Of a stretch of DNA of 33,315 nucleotides, positions 15,072 to 22,675 are shown in pieces. Below the pieces are notes generated by a model that was not told the origin of the DNA, did not search any database, and saw only the letters and a program-made list of their open reading frames with translations. This DNA comes from Pseudomonadota bacterium (GTDB taxonomy: Bacteria > Desulfobacterota > JADFVX01), in contig JADFVM010000169.1 of assembly GCA_015222555.1 (NCBI GenBank), positions 1-33,315 of the forward strand, written 5' to 3'. Each line of letters opens with the position of its first letter. Within the stretch, counting starts at the first letter, position 1. Both the position numbers and the translations under genes were made by a program.

Positions 15072-15719
15072 ATGATCCAATTAATCAGAAAATATCTTTT
15101 ATTGTCTATTCTATCCTTTTTTTTCTCTATCACATCCTTTGTCTTTCCCATGGACGGTTTTGCCGGGGAGAAAGTTTATCTTGAAAAGGGGGTATTTCTT
15201 GTCGCAAAGACGGGAATTGGAGGACAATATTTCAAACAAACGGTCATTTTGCTGATTAAGCATGGACGAGAGGGCACGTCAGGTCTTATTATCAACAGGC
15301 CATCAAAACACTTGTTGTCGTCTGTCCTTCCTGGTTTCAAGCAATTTGAAAACAGTAAGGAGCTCTTGTTCGTAGGGGGACCTCTAAAGCCGCACATCCC
15401 ATTGTTGCTTTTAAGGGCTGAAGAGGCGCCCCATGGATGGGTAAAAATAGTTGATGATGTTTATTATAGTCACAATATCGATATTATCGCCCGTAAGACA
15501 AAAGACAAGGACGTGGTGCAAAGTTTGCGTGTTTATGGAGGTTATGCAGGTTGGGCGTCGGGTCAGCTTGAGGCAGAGATATCAAGGGGAGGGTGGAGTA
15601 TTGAGCATGCCGATGCAGGCAGCATTTTTGATAAAAACCCCGAGGACGTCTGGGGTGATTTAATAAAAAAAAGGGAAACAACACCGGCGGGCATGATGCT
15701 TGTGAACTACGAAAAATAG
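15072..15719 (+). CDS. AlgH/YqgE-family (UPF0301) protein with an N-terminal signal sequence
   Basis: 215 residues. From about residue 35 the protein follows the AlgH/YqgE fold: KGVFLVAKTGIGG, then FKQTVILLIKHGREGTSGLI and INRPS, the family core (typical: LxNRP). LFVGGP and VYGGYAGWASGQLEAEI follow, with the conserved Gly-Tyr-x-Gly-Trp and GQL-E-E near residue 160, and a GWSI stretch near the end. Unlike the usual cytoplasmic family members, it starts with about 33 residues made of a basic patch and a long hydrophobic run (LLLSILSFFF and onward), so it should be exported or anchored. Function of the family is unsettled; AlgH was linked to alginate regulation in Pseudomonas. The start has a weak ribosome site. 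A shorter start at 15150 would remove the signal but also lacks support. Confidence 0.8.
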   Translation: MIQLIRKYLLLSILSFFFSITSFVFPMDGFAGEKVYLEKGVFLVAKTGIGGQYFKQTVILLIKHGREGTSGLIINRPSKHLLSSVLPGFKQFENSKELLFVGGPLKPHIPLLLLRAEEAPHGWVKIVDDVYYSHNIDIIARKTKDKDVVQSLRVYGGYAGWASGQLEAEISRGGWSIEHADAGSIFDKNPEDVWGDLIKKRETTPAGMMLVNYEK

Positions 15720-15786
15720 GGCCGGAGACCATGTTATATAAAAAAAGGAGAATTTGTTTGATAACTTTGGGACGGAGTCTTTATAG

Positions 15787-16060
15787 ATGAAGCGTATTCC
15801 TGTTCCCGACGATGACGATGGAAAACAAGCGATATAAGCTCTTCGGTGTTGTCACCAACATGGATTGGGAGGGCGGGGAACTTATCCACCGCCCTCTGTG
15901 TCAATATAGTTGAGACACCTACCTTATGTTAAATTAAAGTAGAGGGTAGGCAGGAGAAAGTTTTATGTATAAGGAAGAAAAAGAACTGATTGAGGGAATG
16001 GAAGGAGCCCGTAGGGCGGGGGGTAAACTCCCCTCAGACGATTTTGGAGAGATGATTTAA
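15787..16060 (+). pseudogene. Fragmented transposase remains, IS1380-like
   Basis: Two short reading fragments recall the IS1380-family (DDE group 1) transposase. The first (15821-15889) reads NKRYKLFGVVTNMDWEGGEL followed by IH, the second (16016-16060) reads AGGKLPSDDFGE. In intact members these two pieces are about 25 residues apart in one frame; here they are separated by about 125 bases with stop codons and a frame change. Between them lies unrelated sequence with GTGTC/GACAC arms (15899-15919) and CCTACC/GGTAGG arms. A 31-codon frame with GGAG upstream (15965-16060) starts in that sequence and ends in the second fragment; I regard it as chance. No inverted repeats bounding an element were found. 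Confidence 0.5.
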
Positions 16061-16294
16061 GGAAGAGGTGCGTTTAAATTTACCTGAAAACCACTGATGT
16101 AGCCATTACAAACGGATTATAGGCATCAGGATGAAGCGGAAAAATCCCAAGAGGATGACCAGGGCCTGCTTGTAGGGGAGAAATTGGCCGGCCTGATTAG
16201 TGACGGTGGATTTAGGATATAATTCTTTGCTTGTAAGTGACCATGATAAAAGGCTATAATAAGGTCGCTAAATTTAAGAGATGAGACCTGTCGA
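16061..16294. other. Intergenic stretch, possible gene debris
   Basis: A frame without start codon (about 16105-16222) reads DEAEKSQEDDQGLLVGEKLA and ends soon after in GGFRI. Its composition looks coding, but I do not recognise it and nothing bounds it. It might be the tail of a lost gene. Nothing else stands out. Confidence 0.25.
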
Positions 16295-16585
16295 ATGCTT
16301 GCTTTTTCAGACAATAAGGCCCCAAAAAAATACAATAATCCACGCACATTAGCGGGTATTGGCCTCATTATATTAAGCTATATTGCCGGCTGGCCAGTCA
16401 TAGGTGCGCTGGGCATTATCTCTACCTGGATGAACAGGCCGGACCTGGTTTTGGTCGGTGGCCCTGCCGTTTACATCCTGTCTTACCTTATACTTCTGGC
16501 AGGCATTATTCTTGCCGGAAAAGAATGTGCAAAAATGGTGACGACGAAGGCAATAATCTTTGCAAAATGGCTATTGCCGGTGTAA
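16295..16585 (+). CDS. Small two-helix membrane protein, unknown
   Basis: 96 residues. A polar N-terminus of about 18 residues (KAPKKYNNPR) is followed by a hydrophobic stretch (about 20-42) and another (about 55-78), then a short amphipathic tail ending KWLLPV. This suggests a small inner-membrane protein with two spans. I recognise no family. The ribosome binding site is weak (GAG about 13 bases before the ATG). It stands between transposase debris and the PilZ gene, with its own upstream spacing, so its expression is not certain. The reading frame has coding-like codon use with many Ile and Leu codons typical of neighbours. Confidence 0.5.
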   Translation: MLAFSDNKAPKKYNNPRTLAGIGLIILSYIAGWPVIGALGIISTWMNRPDLVLVGGPAVYILSYLILLAGIILAGKECAKMVTTKAIIFAKWLLPV

Positions 16586-16744
16586 TTAAAGTCAGGATGT
16601 TCTATGCATCGTTGTTAAGTCGATGTTAATTTACTTCTTCAAAAGCAGGATTGGAACGCTATCGGCTATCGACTCGTTTCTTATCTTCACCGTAAATAAA
16701 AGAAGAGAACAATTTACTGCGCTGCAGGTTTCAGGAGTTGTATT

Positions 16745-17248
16745 ATGGTAAAGGGTAAAAGAGACATGCGAAACTACATCCGACACCCTTCTGACATTCC
16801 GCTTGAGATTGTTACGGAAACACTGCAGGACAGGTCCCCTCAAACAATGAAAGACGTCAGCCTGGGCGGTCTTTCATTTTTCTCAGAGCAAGCACATAAT
16901 ATATGGGATATCATCAAAGTTAGCATCCCCTATGTTAAACCGGCCTTTGTCAGTGAAGGTCAGGTAACGTGGTGTATTAAACAGGGAGATCGATATGAGG
17001 TGGGAGTTGAGTTCTTCACTGCAGACGATGACAGCAGGGCCCGTATAGTTAAGCAAGTTTTTTATATTGAAGATTTTATAAAAGAGGTGAAAAAGCCGGG
17101 TAGAGGCAGGGACGACATTGAATTAGCGGCACGTGAATGGATTAAACGGCATGTTGTTGATTCTCTCGAAAATGAACCCGATCTTTTTACCTCTAAAATT
17201 AGCCCGAAAAAAGGATCAGACCTTAATAACAGCGATCAACTACTCTGA
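16745..17248 (+). CDS. PilZ-domain c-di-GMP receptor protein
   Basis: 167 residues. The N-terminal part has RNYIR (R9...R13) and DVSLGGLSF with D37, S39 and G42: together the RxxxR and (D/N)xSxxG motifs that wrap c-di-GMP in PilZ domains. The beta-barrel continues to about residue 110 with FVSEGQVTWCIKQG and YEVGVEFF. A C-terminal extension of about 55 residues is helical and charged, with no recognised domain. AGGAG is placed eight bases before ATG 16745; an alternative ATG at 16766 also keeps the motif. The cyclase gene in this window (23876) is a possible source of the ligand. The 3' end overlaps the convergent gene at 17240 by nine bases. Confidence 0.85.
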   Translation: MVKGKRDMRNYIRHPSDIPLEIVTETLQDRSPQTMKDVSLGGLSFFSEQAHNIWDIIKVSIPYVKPAFVSEGQVTWCIKQGDRYEVGVEFFTADDDSRARIVKQVFYIEDFIKEVKKPGRGRDDIELAAREWIKRHVVDSLENEPDLFTSKISPKKGSDLNNSDQLL

Positions 17249-17671
17249 ACCTGACGTCTTTCCCTCTGCCTTGCCGATATAACCCATAGCAAGATGTTGA
17301 GGGACATACTTTATCTCGCCAGTTGATTTATTATAGTAAACAGGATTACTTCCCTTAAAGCCGACGGAGGGATCCTTTGACATGATAAATGCGTGGGTAT
17401 CCCAGAAAAAAAGCCAACCCGATCCATCCCTGCAGTCTATCCCGTCATAAAGAGCAATCTCTCTTCCCGTCCGGAAGAATTCCTCATTCAGATAAGTAAG
17501 CAAGGCTTGCGCCGCCTCTTCCTTATTCTGAGTTGCCTTCATCCCCGGAAGTGCAATCTCACGTCCTTTGTCCTTCCTCTTTTTCGGTATGCGCTCTGAG
17601 AGGGAATATCCCATATAGAGGAAAAACACGAAGGCAACGGCGATAAAACTATAAAGATAAATTCCATCCAT
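17240..17671 (-). CDS. Membrane-anchored small protein with a YrhB/Imm35-like domain
   Basis: 143 residues. Residues 5-23 are a transmembrane helix, followed by a basic stretch (RIPKKRKDKGRE). The rest is a single soluble domain: KEEAAQALLTYLNEEF, then REIALYDGIDCRDGSGWLFF, and the closing VYYNKSTGEI. The last motif (a Gly-x-Asn/Asp-Pro-x-Tyr-Tyr-x-Lys strand and turn) resembles the YrhB or immunity protein 35 group, in which a small domain ends with a similar strand; the match is by eye and partial. No toxin gene lies next to it, so an immunity role is not supported by context. The gene is convergent with, and overlaps, the PilZ gene. Confidence 0.55.
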   Translation of the reverse strand: MDGIYLYSFIAVAFVFFLYMGYSLSERIPKKRKDKGREIALPGMKATQNKEEAAQALLTYLNEEFFRTGREIALYDGIDCRDGSGWLFFWDTHAFIMSKDPSVGFKGSNPVYYNKSTGEIKYVPQHLAMGYIGKAEGKTSGSE

Positions 17672-17713
17672 ACTGCTATTAGAGATTTAAAATGCTAAAA
17701 AGTATCATTTTTT

Positions 17714-18064
17714 TTATTCAGCAATAATATGAAAGTAGGATATGGACAAAGCGGATTGTTCAGCCTGCCGGTTCGGCTTGCCTTGCCTTGACTTCTCTGA
17801 AAGTATGGTTTTTTCATTGGTAATGGAGGGGGGATGATTCATCGGTTTCATATTGATTTTGCAGTCTCTACAGATATAACCCCAGGTATTCGTTAGTTCA
17901 CTTGCACCTTCTCTCGGCTTGCGGTGCTTACATTGTCTGCAGTGAATTTCAGCAACATTTTTCAGGTAGAGATCATCGTCAATGGAGAGTTTCCCTCGCC
18001 TGAAGTCGATCCATATGACATTTGATGAGCTATCTGTTATATGGGTGGGCTCTGGTTTAAGCAA
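17714..18064 (-). CDS. Small zinc-ribbon-like protein, unknown
   Basis: 116 residues from TTG 18064, with AGGA about 12 bases upstream; there is no in-frame ATG nearby. The middle part carries CRQC and CRDC about 20 residues apart (residues 42-45 and 65-68), the layout of a small zinc ribbon. The first cysteine pair follows a strand reading NVAEIH and the second follows WGYI, both usual around zinc knuckles. The C-terminal 40 residues look disordered. It could bind nucleic acid or a protein partner; no neighbour tells which. The frame lies 42 bases downstream of the convergent-overlapping small gene on the same strand but reads before it. Confidence 0.5.
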   Translation of the reverse strand: MLKPEPTHITDSSSNVIWIDFRRGKLSIDDDLYLKNVAEIHCRQCKHRKPREGASELTNTWGYICRDCKINMKPMNHPPSITNEKTILSEKSRQGKPNRQAEQSALSISYFHIIAE

Positions 18065-18188
18065 TTGTTCTCATTTTCCTCTGATTTGAAAATAAATCTC
18101 ATTATACAATATGATAAGCAATTCTACGACGATTATTTCATTCTTTGAAAAGAGTGTCAGGCGGGATCTTGCTAAAAAGAAGGCAGCA

Positions 18189-19418
18189 TCAATGACTCTT
18201 TTTTTTTGATCGCCGGAAAAGAGATCTGATCCCCTTGCGGGGTGAACTCAAAAGACGAATGGTTCTCAGCTGGATGAGATATTCAGTCCATATCATTATT
18301 GCCTCCCAGAAGTTCTCTATAAAACGTACATACCATGGCCGCTTTAACCAGTTTATATACTCTATTTCTCTACTTTCCTCCAGGTCTGCGAGAAACATCC
18401 GGGCCATGTCTTCTGCAAAATGGCTGTCAATGACTTCCTGGTTTGCCTCCAGGTTCCAGCGAAGGCTCCATTTGTCCAGGTTACTTGATCCTATGGAAAT
18501 CCAGTCGTCGCAGAGCATTACTTTGGAATGAAGAAAGCGGGGGGCATATTCAAAGATACGAACGCCATTGCGAAGCAGGGACTGGTAATAACGCTGGCTG
18601 ATTCGTCTCACAGAGGGATGATCTGTCTGCTTCCCCGGCAGAAGGAGACGCACATCAACACCGGCACGGGCCGCTTTTCTCAGGGCTCGACGGATCTTCC
18701 ATGAAGGGATGAAATAGGCCATTTCTATCCAGATGCGTTTCCTGGATTTTCGAATTCTTTTAAGGAGCGATCTAATGATGTCGCGACGGTGAGGTGGCAG
18801 TAAAAGGGCTACCCTGCCTTCCATATCGGCAGCTTCAATAGAATGATTGCCGATGGGCAGGTTGATGAAGGGCTCTCCCCATTGGTTCCAGATTGACTGG
18901 AATGAGGATTGCCAGTCTGAAACAACAGGGCCGGATATCTCTACCATAGTATCGAGCCAGAAATCGGACGGTTGATGTAAAGGAGAAAAGTCATCTGTAA
19001 CTCCTGCACCTCCCGTGTATGCGATTAGGTTATCAATGAGAAGCAGTTTGCGATGGTTTCTACGCAGGTTTGCAAGCCACTTGCCATAGCGAAGGGGGTT
19101 ATAAAAAATAAGAAAAACACCATTTTCAGCCAGGCGTTTCCTGTCTTTACTGTTGAGATTCCACGATCCAAAATCATCAAGAAGAAGATAGACAAAAACC
19201 CCTCTTTTTGCGGCCTTGCAAAGAGCATCAATAAAGCTTGTAGCAACATGGCCGGATTCAAAGATGTACATTTCCATGAGAACGTACTTCTCAGCCCCCT
19301 TAATTGATTTAAGCATGGCCGGAAAAAAGTTGTTTCCATTTTTCAGGCACTTGAAGCTGTTTCCCTTGTACCAGGGCGTTCCTTCCATGACAGGAATATT
19401 TTTTTCTCTCTTCTTCAT
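18189..19418 (-). CDS. ClsB-like cardiolipin synthase / phospholipase D family protein
   Basis: 409 residues from ATG 19418 (a TTG at 19457 would add 13 residues). Two HxKx4D motifs are present: HRKLLLID in the first half with the following TGGAGV, and HSKVMLCD in the second with IGSSNLD. Both halves have the expected order of phospholipase D catalytic lobes. There is no N-terminal double transmembrane segment, unlike ClsA; size and layout fit ClsB (about 410 residues), which condenses phosphatidylglycerol with another phospholipid. The C-terminus has a hydrophobic stretch (WEAIMIWTEYLIQL) and a very basic end (RRSKKKSH) that should bind membrane. Neither start has a strong ribosome site. The neighbouring operon is also about lipid handling. 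Confidence 0.85.
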   Translation of the reverse strand: MKKREKNIPVMEGTPWYKGNSFKCLKNGNNFFPAMLKSIKGAEKYVLMEMYIFESGHVATSFIDALCKAAKRGVFVYLLLDDFGSWNLNSKDRKRLAENGVFLIFYNPLRYGKWLANLRRNHRKLLLIDNLIAYTGGAGVTDDFSPLHQPSDFWLDTMVEISGPVVSDWQSSFQSIWNQWGEPFINLPIGNHSIEAADMEGRVALLLPPHRRDIIRSLLKRIRKSRKRIWIEMAYFIPSWKIRRALRKAARAGVDVRLLLPGKQTDHPSVRRISQRYYQSLLRNGVRIFEYAPRFLHSKVMLCDDWISIGSSNLDKWSLRWNLEANQEVIDSHFAEDMARMFLADLEESREIEYINWLKRPWYVRFIENFWEAIMIWTEYLIQLRTIRLLSSPRKGIRSLFRRSKKKSH

Positions 19419-19545
19419 CGTCAAGTTAAATATATCGGGATAAAGATAGAAGATCAACTCTTCCCGCTTGCATTTTTCACCGGCTGGCTTTATTCAGATA
19501 GTGCTTTGACCTGGTTTTCAGGCGTCGAGATGATCTTTGATGAGT

Positions 19546-22047
19546 TTAGTTCTCTTCAACCCCTTCAGGACCGAAAGGCTTGAAGACGATGATAAGTTGA
19601 GGTAAAAGTGTGAGTGCGGCAATGAGTGCTATAATCATTGCGAGGCCAGTGAGAAGCCCAAAATAAATACTTGGAATGAAATTTGAGAGGATGAGGATTG
19701 AAAAACCGATGATAATTGTGATAGAGGTGTCATACATGGCATATCCTATGCTCTCGTGGCATCGATGCATTGTATTGATATAATTCCTGTCTTTTTCCAC
19801 CTCTTTCTTGAACCTGTGAATGTAGTGGATGGTGTCATCTACGGCGATGCCGACGCTGATTGAAGCGATGGTGATGGTCATCATGTCAAGAGGAATACCC
19901 ATCCATCCCATGAACCCGAGCACAGAACCGACGGAAAGAAGATTGGGGAAAATAGCGATGAGCGCGATTTTTATTGATCTGAAGAGGATCAGGAACATGA
20001 ACATGAGTGCCGCAACGACAGCAGCAAGTGTCAGGATTTGGGAGCTAAAGAGGCTTTGAAGCATGTTGTTGTACAATACCAACAGGCCGGAAAGGTGAAT
20101 GCGTTCCTCCTTAAAGCCAAGCTTGTCGGTGAGGTCGCCTTTAATCTGCTTAAGCAGTTCATTTCTTCTTAAGTCTTCTTCGGAATCCCTTACACGAACA
20201 GCAAAACGGACCTGATCGTTTTCAACAGAAACATAGGGTGATAAAATGATCTTCTTGAACTTCTCCGGTAGCTCTTTATAGATGAGGGCCAGTTTAAAAT
20301 TATCCAGAGGTTCTCCCTTGTTCAACTTCTCACCCACCTTCAGCATTGTTCCAAGAGACAGGACCTTCCCTGTTTCGCTAAGGCTGTCCAGATAATCATG
20401 TATTTTTGTTACCTCTTCCATCTTGTCCGATGTAAACCAGTATTTGGGATCATCTTTGGCAGCCTCAAACTCTTCTTCAAATTCGTCAAATTCATCAAAT
20501 TCTTCATCCTCTGTTGTAGCTGCCTGTTCAATAACTACTTCCTCTTCATTAAAATCAAGTGTGATATTTAGTGGTGTCGTGCCGCCCAGATGCTGATCGA
20601 TGACTTTCATTCCCTGATAGATCTCTGTGGACTCTTTGAAGTAGTCTATAAAACTGTTTTCAACGATGAGCCTCCTCCCTCCCGCAACACTTAGAATCAA
20701 TAAAATGGCGCTTCCGACAATGATGAGTGATCCGTGACGTTCTGTAAAATTGGCAAGCACTTTTGTCAGTGCGAAGCGGGATTCAAATGTGGTATCAGGG
20801 ATTTTTTTTTCAAAAAATATTAGTACTGTAGGAAAAATTAGAAAAGTCAGAATCAATGATACGCCAATTCCGGCGCTCATCATCCAGCCAAAATTGATCA
20901 CAGGCAGTATGTCACAGAGAATAAGAGAACTGAAACCTGCCACTGTCGTTAAGACAGCATAAGTACAAGGTTTAGCCATGGAAGTGACTGTATCAAGAAT
21001 AAGCTGATGCTCAGTTGCCTCGGGATTGAGAGCAATCAGTTCGCGATACCTGACAATAAGGTGGATGGTGACGGCCATGGTGATAATAATCTGAATGGAG
21101 ATGAAGTTGGACGAAATTACTGTTACTTCCCAGCCGAACATTCCCAGTAGACCGCAGGTTGCGATAACGGAAAATGAGCAGCAAATAATGGGCATCAATA
21201 TCCATCGTCGTTGTCTGAAAATTAGCCATAAGGTAATGATTAGAAAACACAAGACACCAATTCCGAAAAGCCTGAGATCATTTTTTACGAAGGAAATCAG
21301 GTCATCGGCAATCATGCTGACACCGCCAAGAAAGAGGTCGGCCTCTCCCCTGTATTTGTCCATGATGGACCTAACATCATGGATGGTCCGGTGTTGTTTG
21401 ATCCGCATCCTGTCCCGATGTTCTTTAAAGCGGACAAGCAGTTCTTTCAGCTCACGCTCTTCACCATCTGTCAAGTCTTCAAGCTTTTGTTTGTCTTTGA
21501 GCTCATTACGGCGGGACAGGAGCTGGTGAAAAACCTTATCTTCTGCCAGATTGGCCTGAAGAGCAGTCGTTTTGAAATCATGGCTGACCAGCATATTGCT
21601 GTAGATTGGACTATTCAGAAACTCCTCCCGGGCCAGCTTTCTGTCCGCATTAGGCGATTCAAGGGTTTGGACATTCTTGACCATTTCCTTGATCGGCATG
21701 GGCGGACTTTCGAGCATCGGCACATTCAGTAAGGAGGTGACGGACTCTACGCCTTCCAGCTGGTTGAGCTCATCACTGAGGTGGCGGATATTATCAAGTG
21801 TCTTGTTTGAAAGGAGATTTTCCCTTGGTGTATAGGTTATGACCAGGAAATCCGGGCTGCCGTACCGGTCATTGATTATCCGTGTATAACGGAGGTCCTC
21901 ATCATCTTCAAGGATAAGGGTTTCTGCAGAGGCATCAACTTCCAGTTTTCTTGCCTCGTATCCAAGGAAGGCAATAACTGCAAGGATGACAAGCAGGACC
22001 AGCCTGGGGTATTGAAGAATAAAGTTGTCGTATAAGCGTCTTAGCAT
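19546..22047 (-). CDS. RND/MMPL-family exporter (HpnN-like), last gene of the mla-like operon
   Basis: 833 residues with the double layout of the RND superfamily: TM1 near residues 15-31, a first periplasmic domain to about 250, five helices to about 425, TM7 near 440-458, a second periplasmic domain to about 660, and five more helices. GIAVDDTIHYIHRF near residue 735 is the conserved helix-4 region with paired aspartates that carry protons in this group. The closest resemblance is to HpnN/MMPL-type lipid exporters rather than drug pumps. The second periplasmic domain contains an acidic, Phe-rich stretch (about 508-530). It lies 23 bases behind the MlaC-like gene. In this operon it occupies the energising role that MlaFEDB has in E. 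coli; direction of lipid movement is not known. Confidence 0.85.
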   Translation of the reverse strand: MLRRLYDNFILQYPRLVLLVILAVIAFLGYEARKLEVDASAETLILEDDEDLRYTRIINDRYGSPDFLVITYTPRENLLSNKTLDNIRHLSDELNQLEGVESVTSLLNVPMLESPPMPIKEMVKNVQTLESPNADRKLAREEFLNSPIYSNMLVSHDFKTTALQANLAEDKVFHQLLSRRNELKDKQKLEDLTDGEERELKELLVRFKEHRDRMRIKQHRTIHDVRSIMDKYRGEADLFLGGVSMIADDLISFVKNDLRLFGIGVLCFLIITLWLIFRQRRWILMPIICCSFSVIATCGLLGMFGWEVTVISSNFISIQIIITMAVTIHLIVRYRELIALNPEATEHQLILDTVTSMAKPCTYAVLTTVAGFSSLILCDILPVINFGWMMSAGIGVSLILTFLIFPTVLIFFEKKIPDTTFESRFALTKVLANFTERHGSLIIVGSAILLILSVAGGRRLIVENSFIDYFKESTEIYQGMKVIDQHLGGTTPLNITLDFNEEEVVIEQAATTEDEEFDEFDEFEEEFEAAKDDPKYWFTSDKMEEVTKIHDYLDSLSETGKVLSLGTMLKVGEKLNKGEPLDNFKLALIYKELPEKFKKIILSPYVSVENDQVRFAVRVRDSEEDLRRNELLKQIKGDLTDKLGFKEERIHLSGLLVLYNNMLQSLFSSQILTLAAVVAALMFMFLILFRSIKIALIAIFPNLLSVGSVLGFMGWMGIPLDMMTITIASISVGIAVDDTIHYIHRFKKEVEKDRNYINTMHRCHESIGYAMYDTSITIIIGFSILILSNFIPSIYFGLLTGLAMIIALIAALTLLPQLIIVFKPFGPEGVEEN

Positions 22048-22070
22048 TAAAGAGCTGTCATCCCGTCCTG

Positions 22071-22673
22071 TTACTTTTTGCCGTCAGGAAGTGCAAAGTT
22101 TCCCGATCTTTGTAATTTTGCCAGTAGAGTTTCAACCGTTCCTTTTTTCAGGATGCCGTCAAATTGGGAACGATAGGTCTGGACAATGCTGACTCCCTGA
22201 ATTTCCACATCATATATCTTCCAGCCCCTTTTTGATTTATAAAACTTATACAGCATATCTACATCGTTATCCTTTGATACAAGGTGTGTCATGATGCGGA
22301 TTTTCTTTTTCACCATGAAGGGTTCCTCATAGACTGCCTCTTCATCGCTGTAAAGGTCCAGTTTTTCAATGTAGGATTCCTGGATACGTTCAACAAAAAG
22401 TGAGGTGTATTCCTTCTGCTGTTCTTCATTTAACGTGGGCCAGTATTTTCTCCCCAGGCTTAGTTTTCCCATTTTCTCGAAGTCAAATATGGGAATAATA
22501 GTCTCTAGAATTTCAGCATTTCTCTTCTGCTTATCCATATCATTTTTCTGAAGGAGAGAAATTACGTTGTCCATCCGCTCTCTTAGCATGGCGTCTACAT
22601 CGCTTTTGTCATCGGCAAAAACAGGTTGCGAAAAAATAAACAAGAAAATAAATAAATAAATGAGCCTTTTCAT
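22071..22673 (-). CDS. MlaC-like periplasmic phospholipid-binding protein
   Basis: 200 residues with a signal peptide (MKRLIYLFIFLFIF, cleavage after VFA near residue 20). The mature protein follows the MlaC/Ttg2D pattern: an acidic N-terminal helix, IIPIFDFEKMGKLSLGRKYW (family: FDFxxMxxxxLGxxW), TLNEEQQKEYTSLFVERIQE with the conserved helical pair, then VDMLYKFYKSKRGWKIYDVE and GVSIVQTYRSQF. These are the motifs around the lipid cavity, with the W-x-I-Y-D-V strand and the Y-R-x-Q-F helix intact. It would ferry phospholipid between outer and inner membrane. The start lies 2 bases after the MlaA-like stop. Family placement is firm; direction of transport is not. Confidence 0.9.
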   Translation of the reverse strand: MKRLIYLFIFLFIFSQPVFADDKSDVDAMLRERMDNVISLLQKNDMDKQKRNAEILETIIPIFDFEKMGKLSLGRKYWPTLNEEQQKEYTSLFVERIQESYIEKLDLYSDEEAVYEEPFMVKKKIRIMTHLVSKDNDVDMLYKFYKSKRGWKIYDVEIQGVSIVQTYRSQFDGILKKGTVETLLAKLQRSGNFALPDGKK

Positions 22674-22675
22674 GA

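Noticed and set aside
15965..16060. A 31-codon frame with GGAG upstream.
   Set aside because: Its end coincides with transposase-like residues and its start lies in unrelated sequence; it is probably a chance frame in debris.
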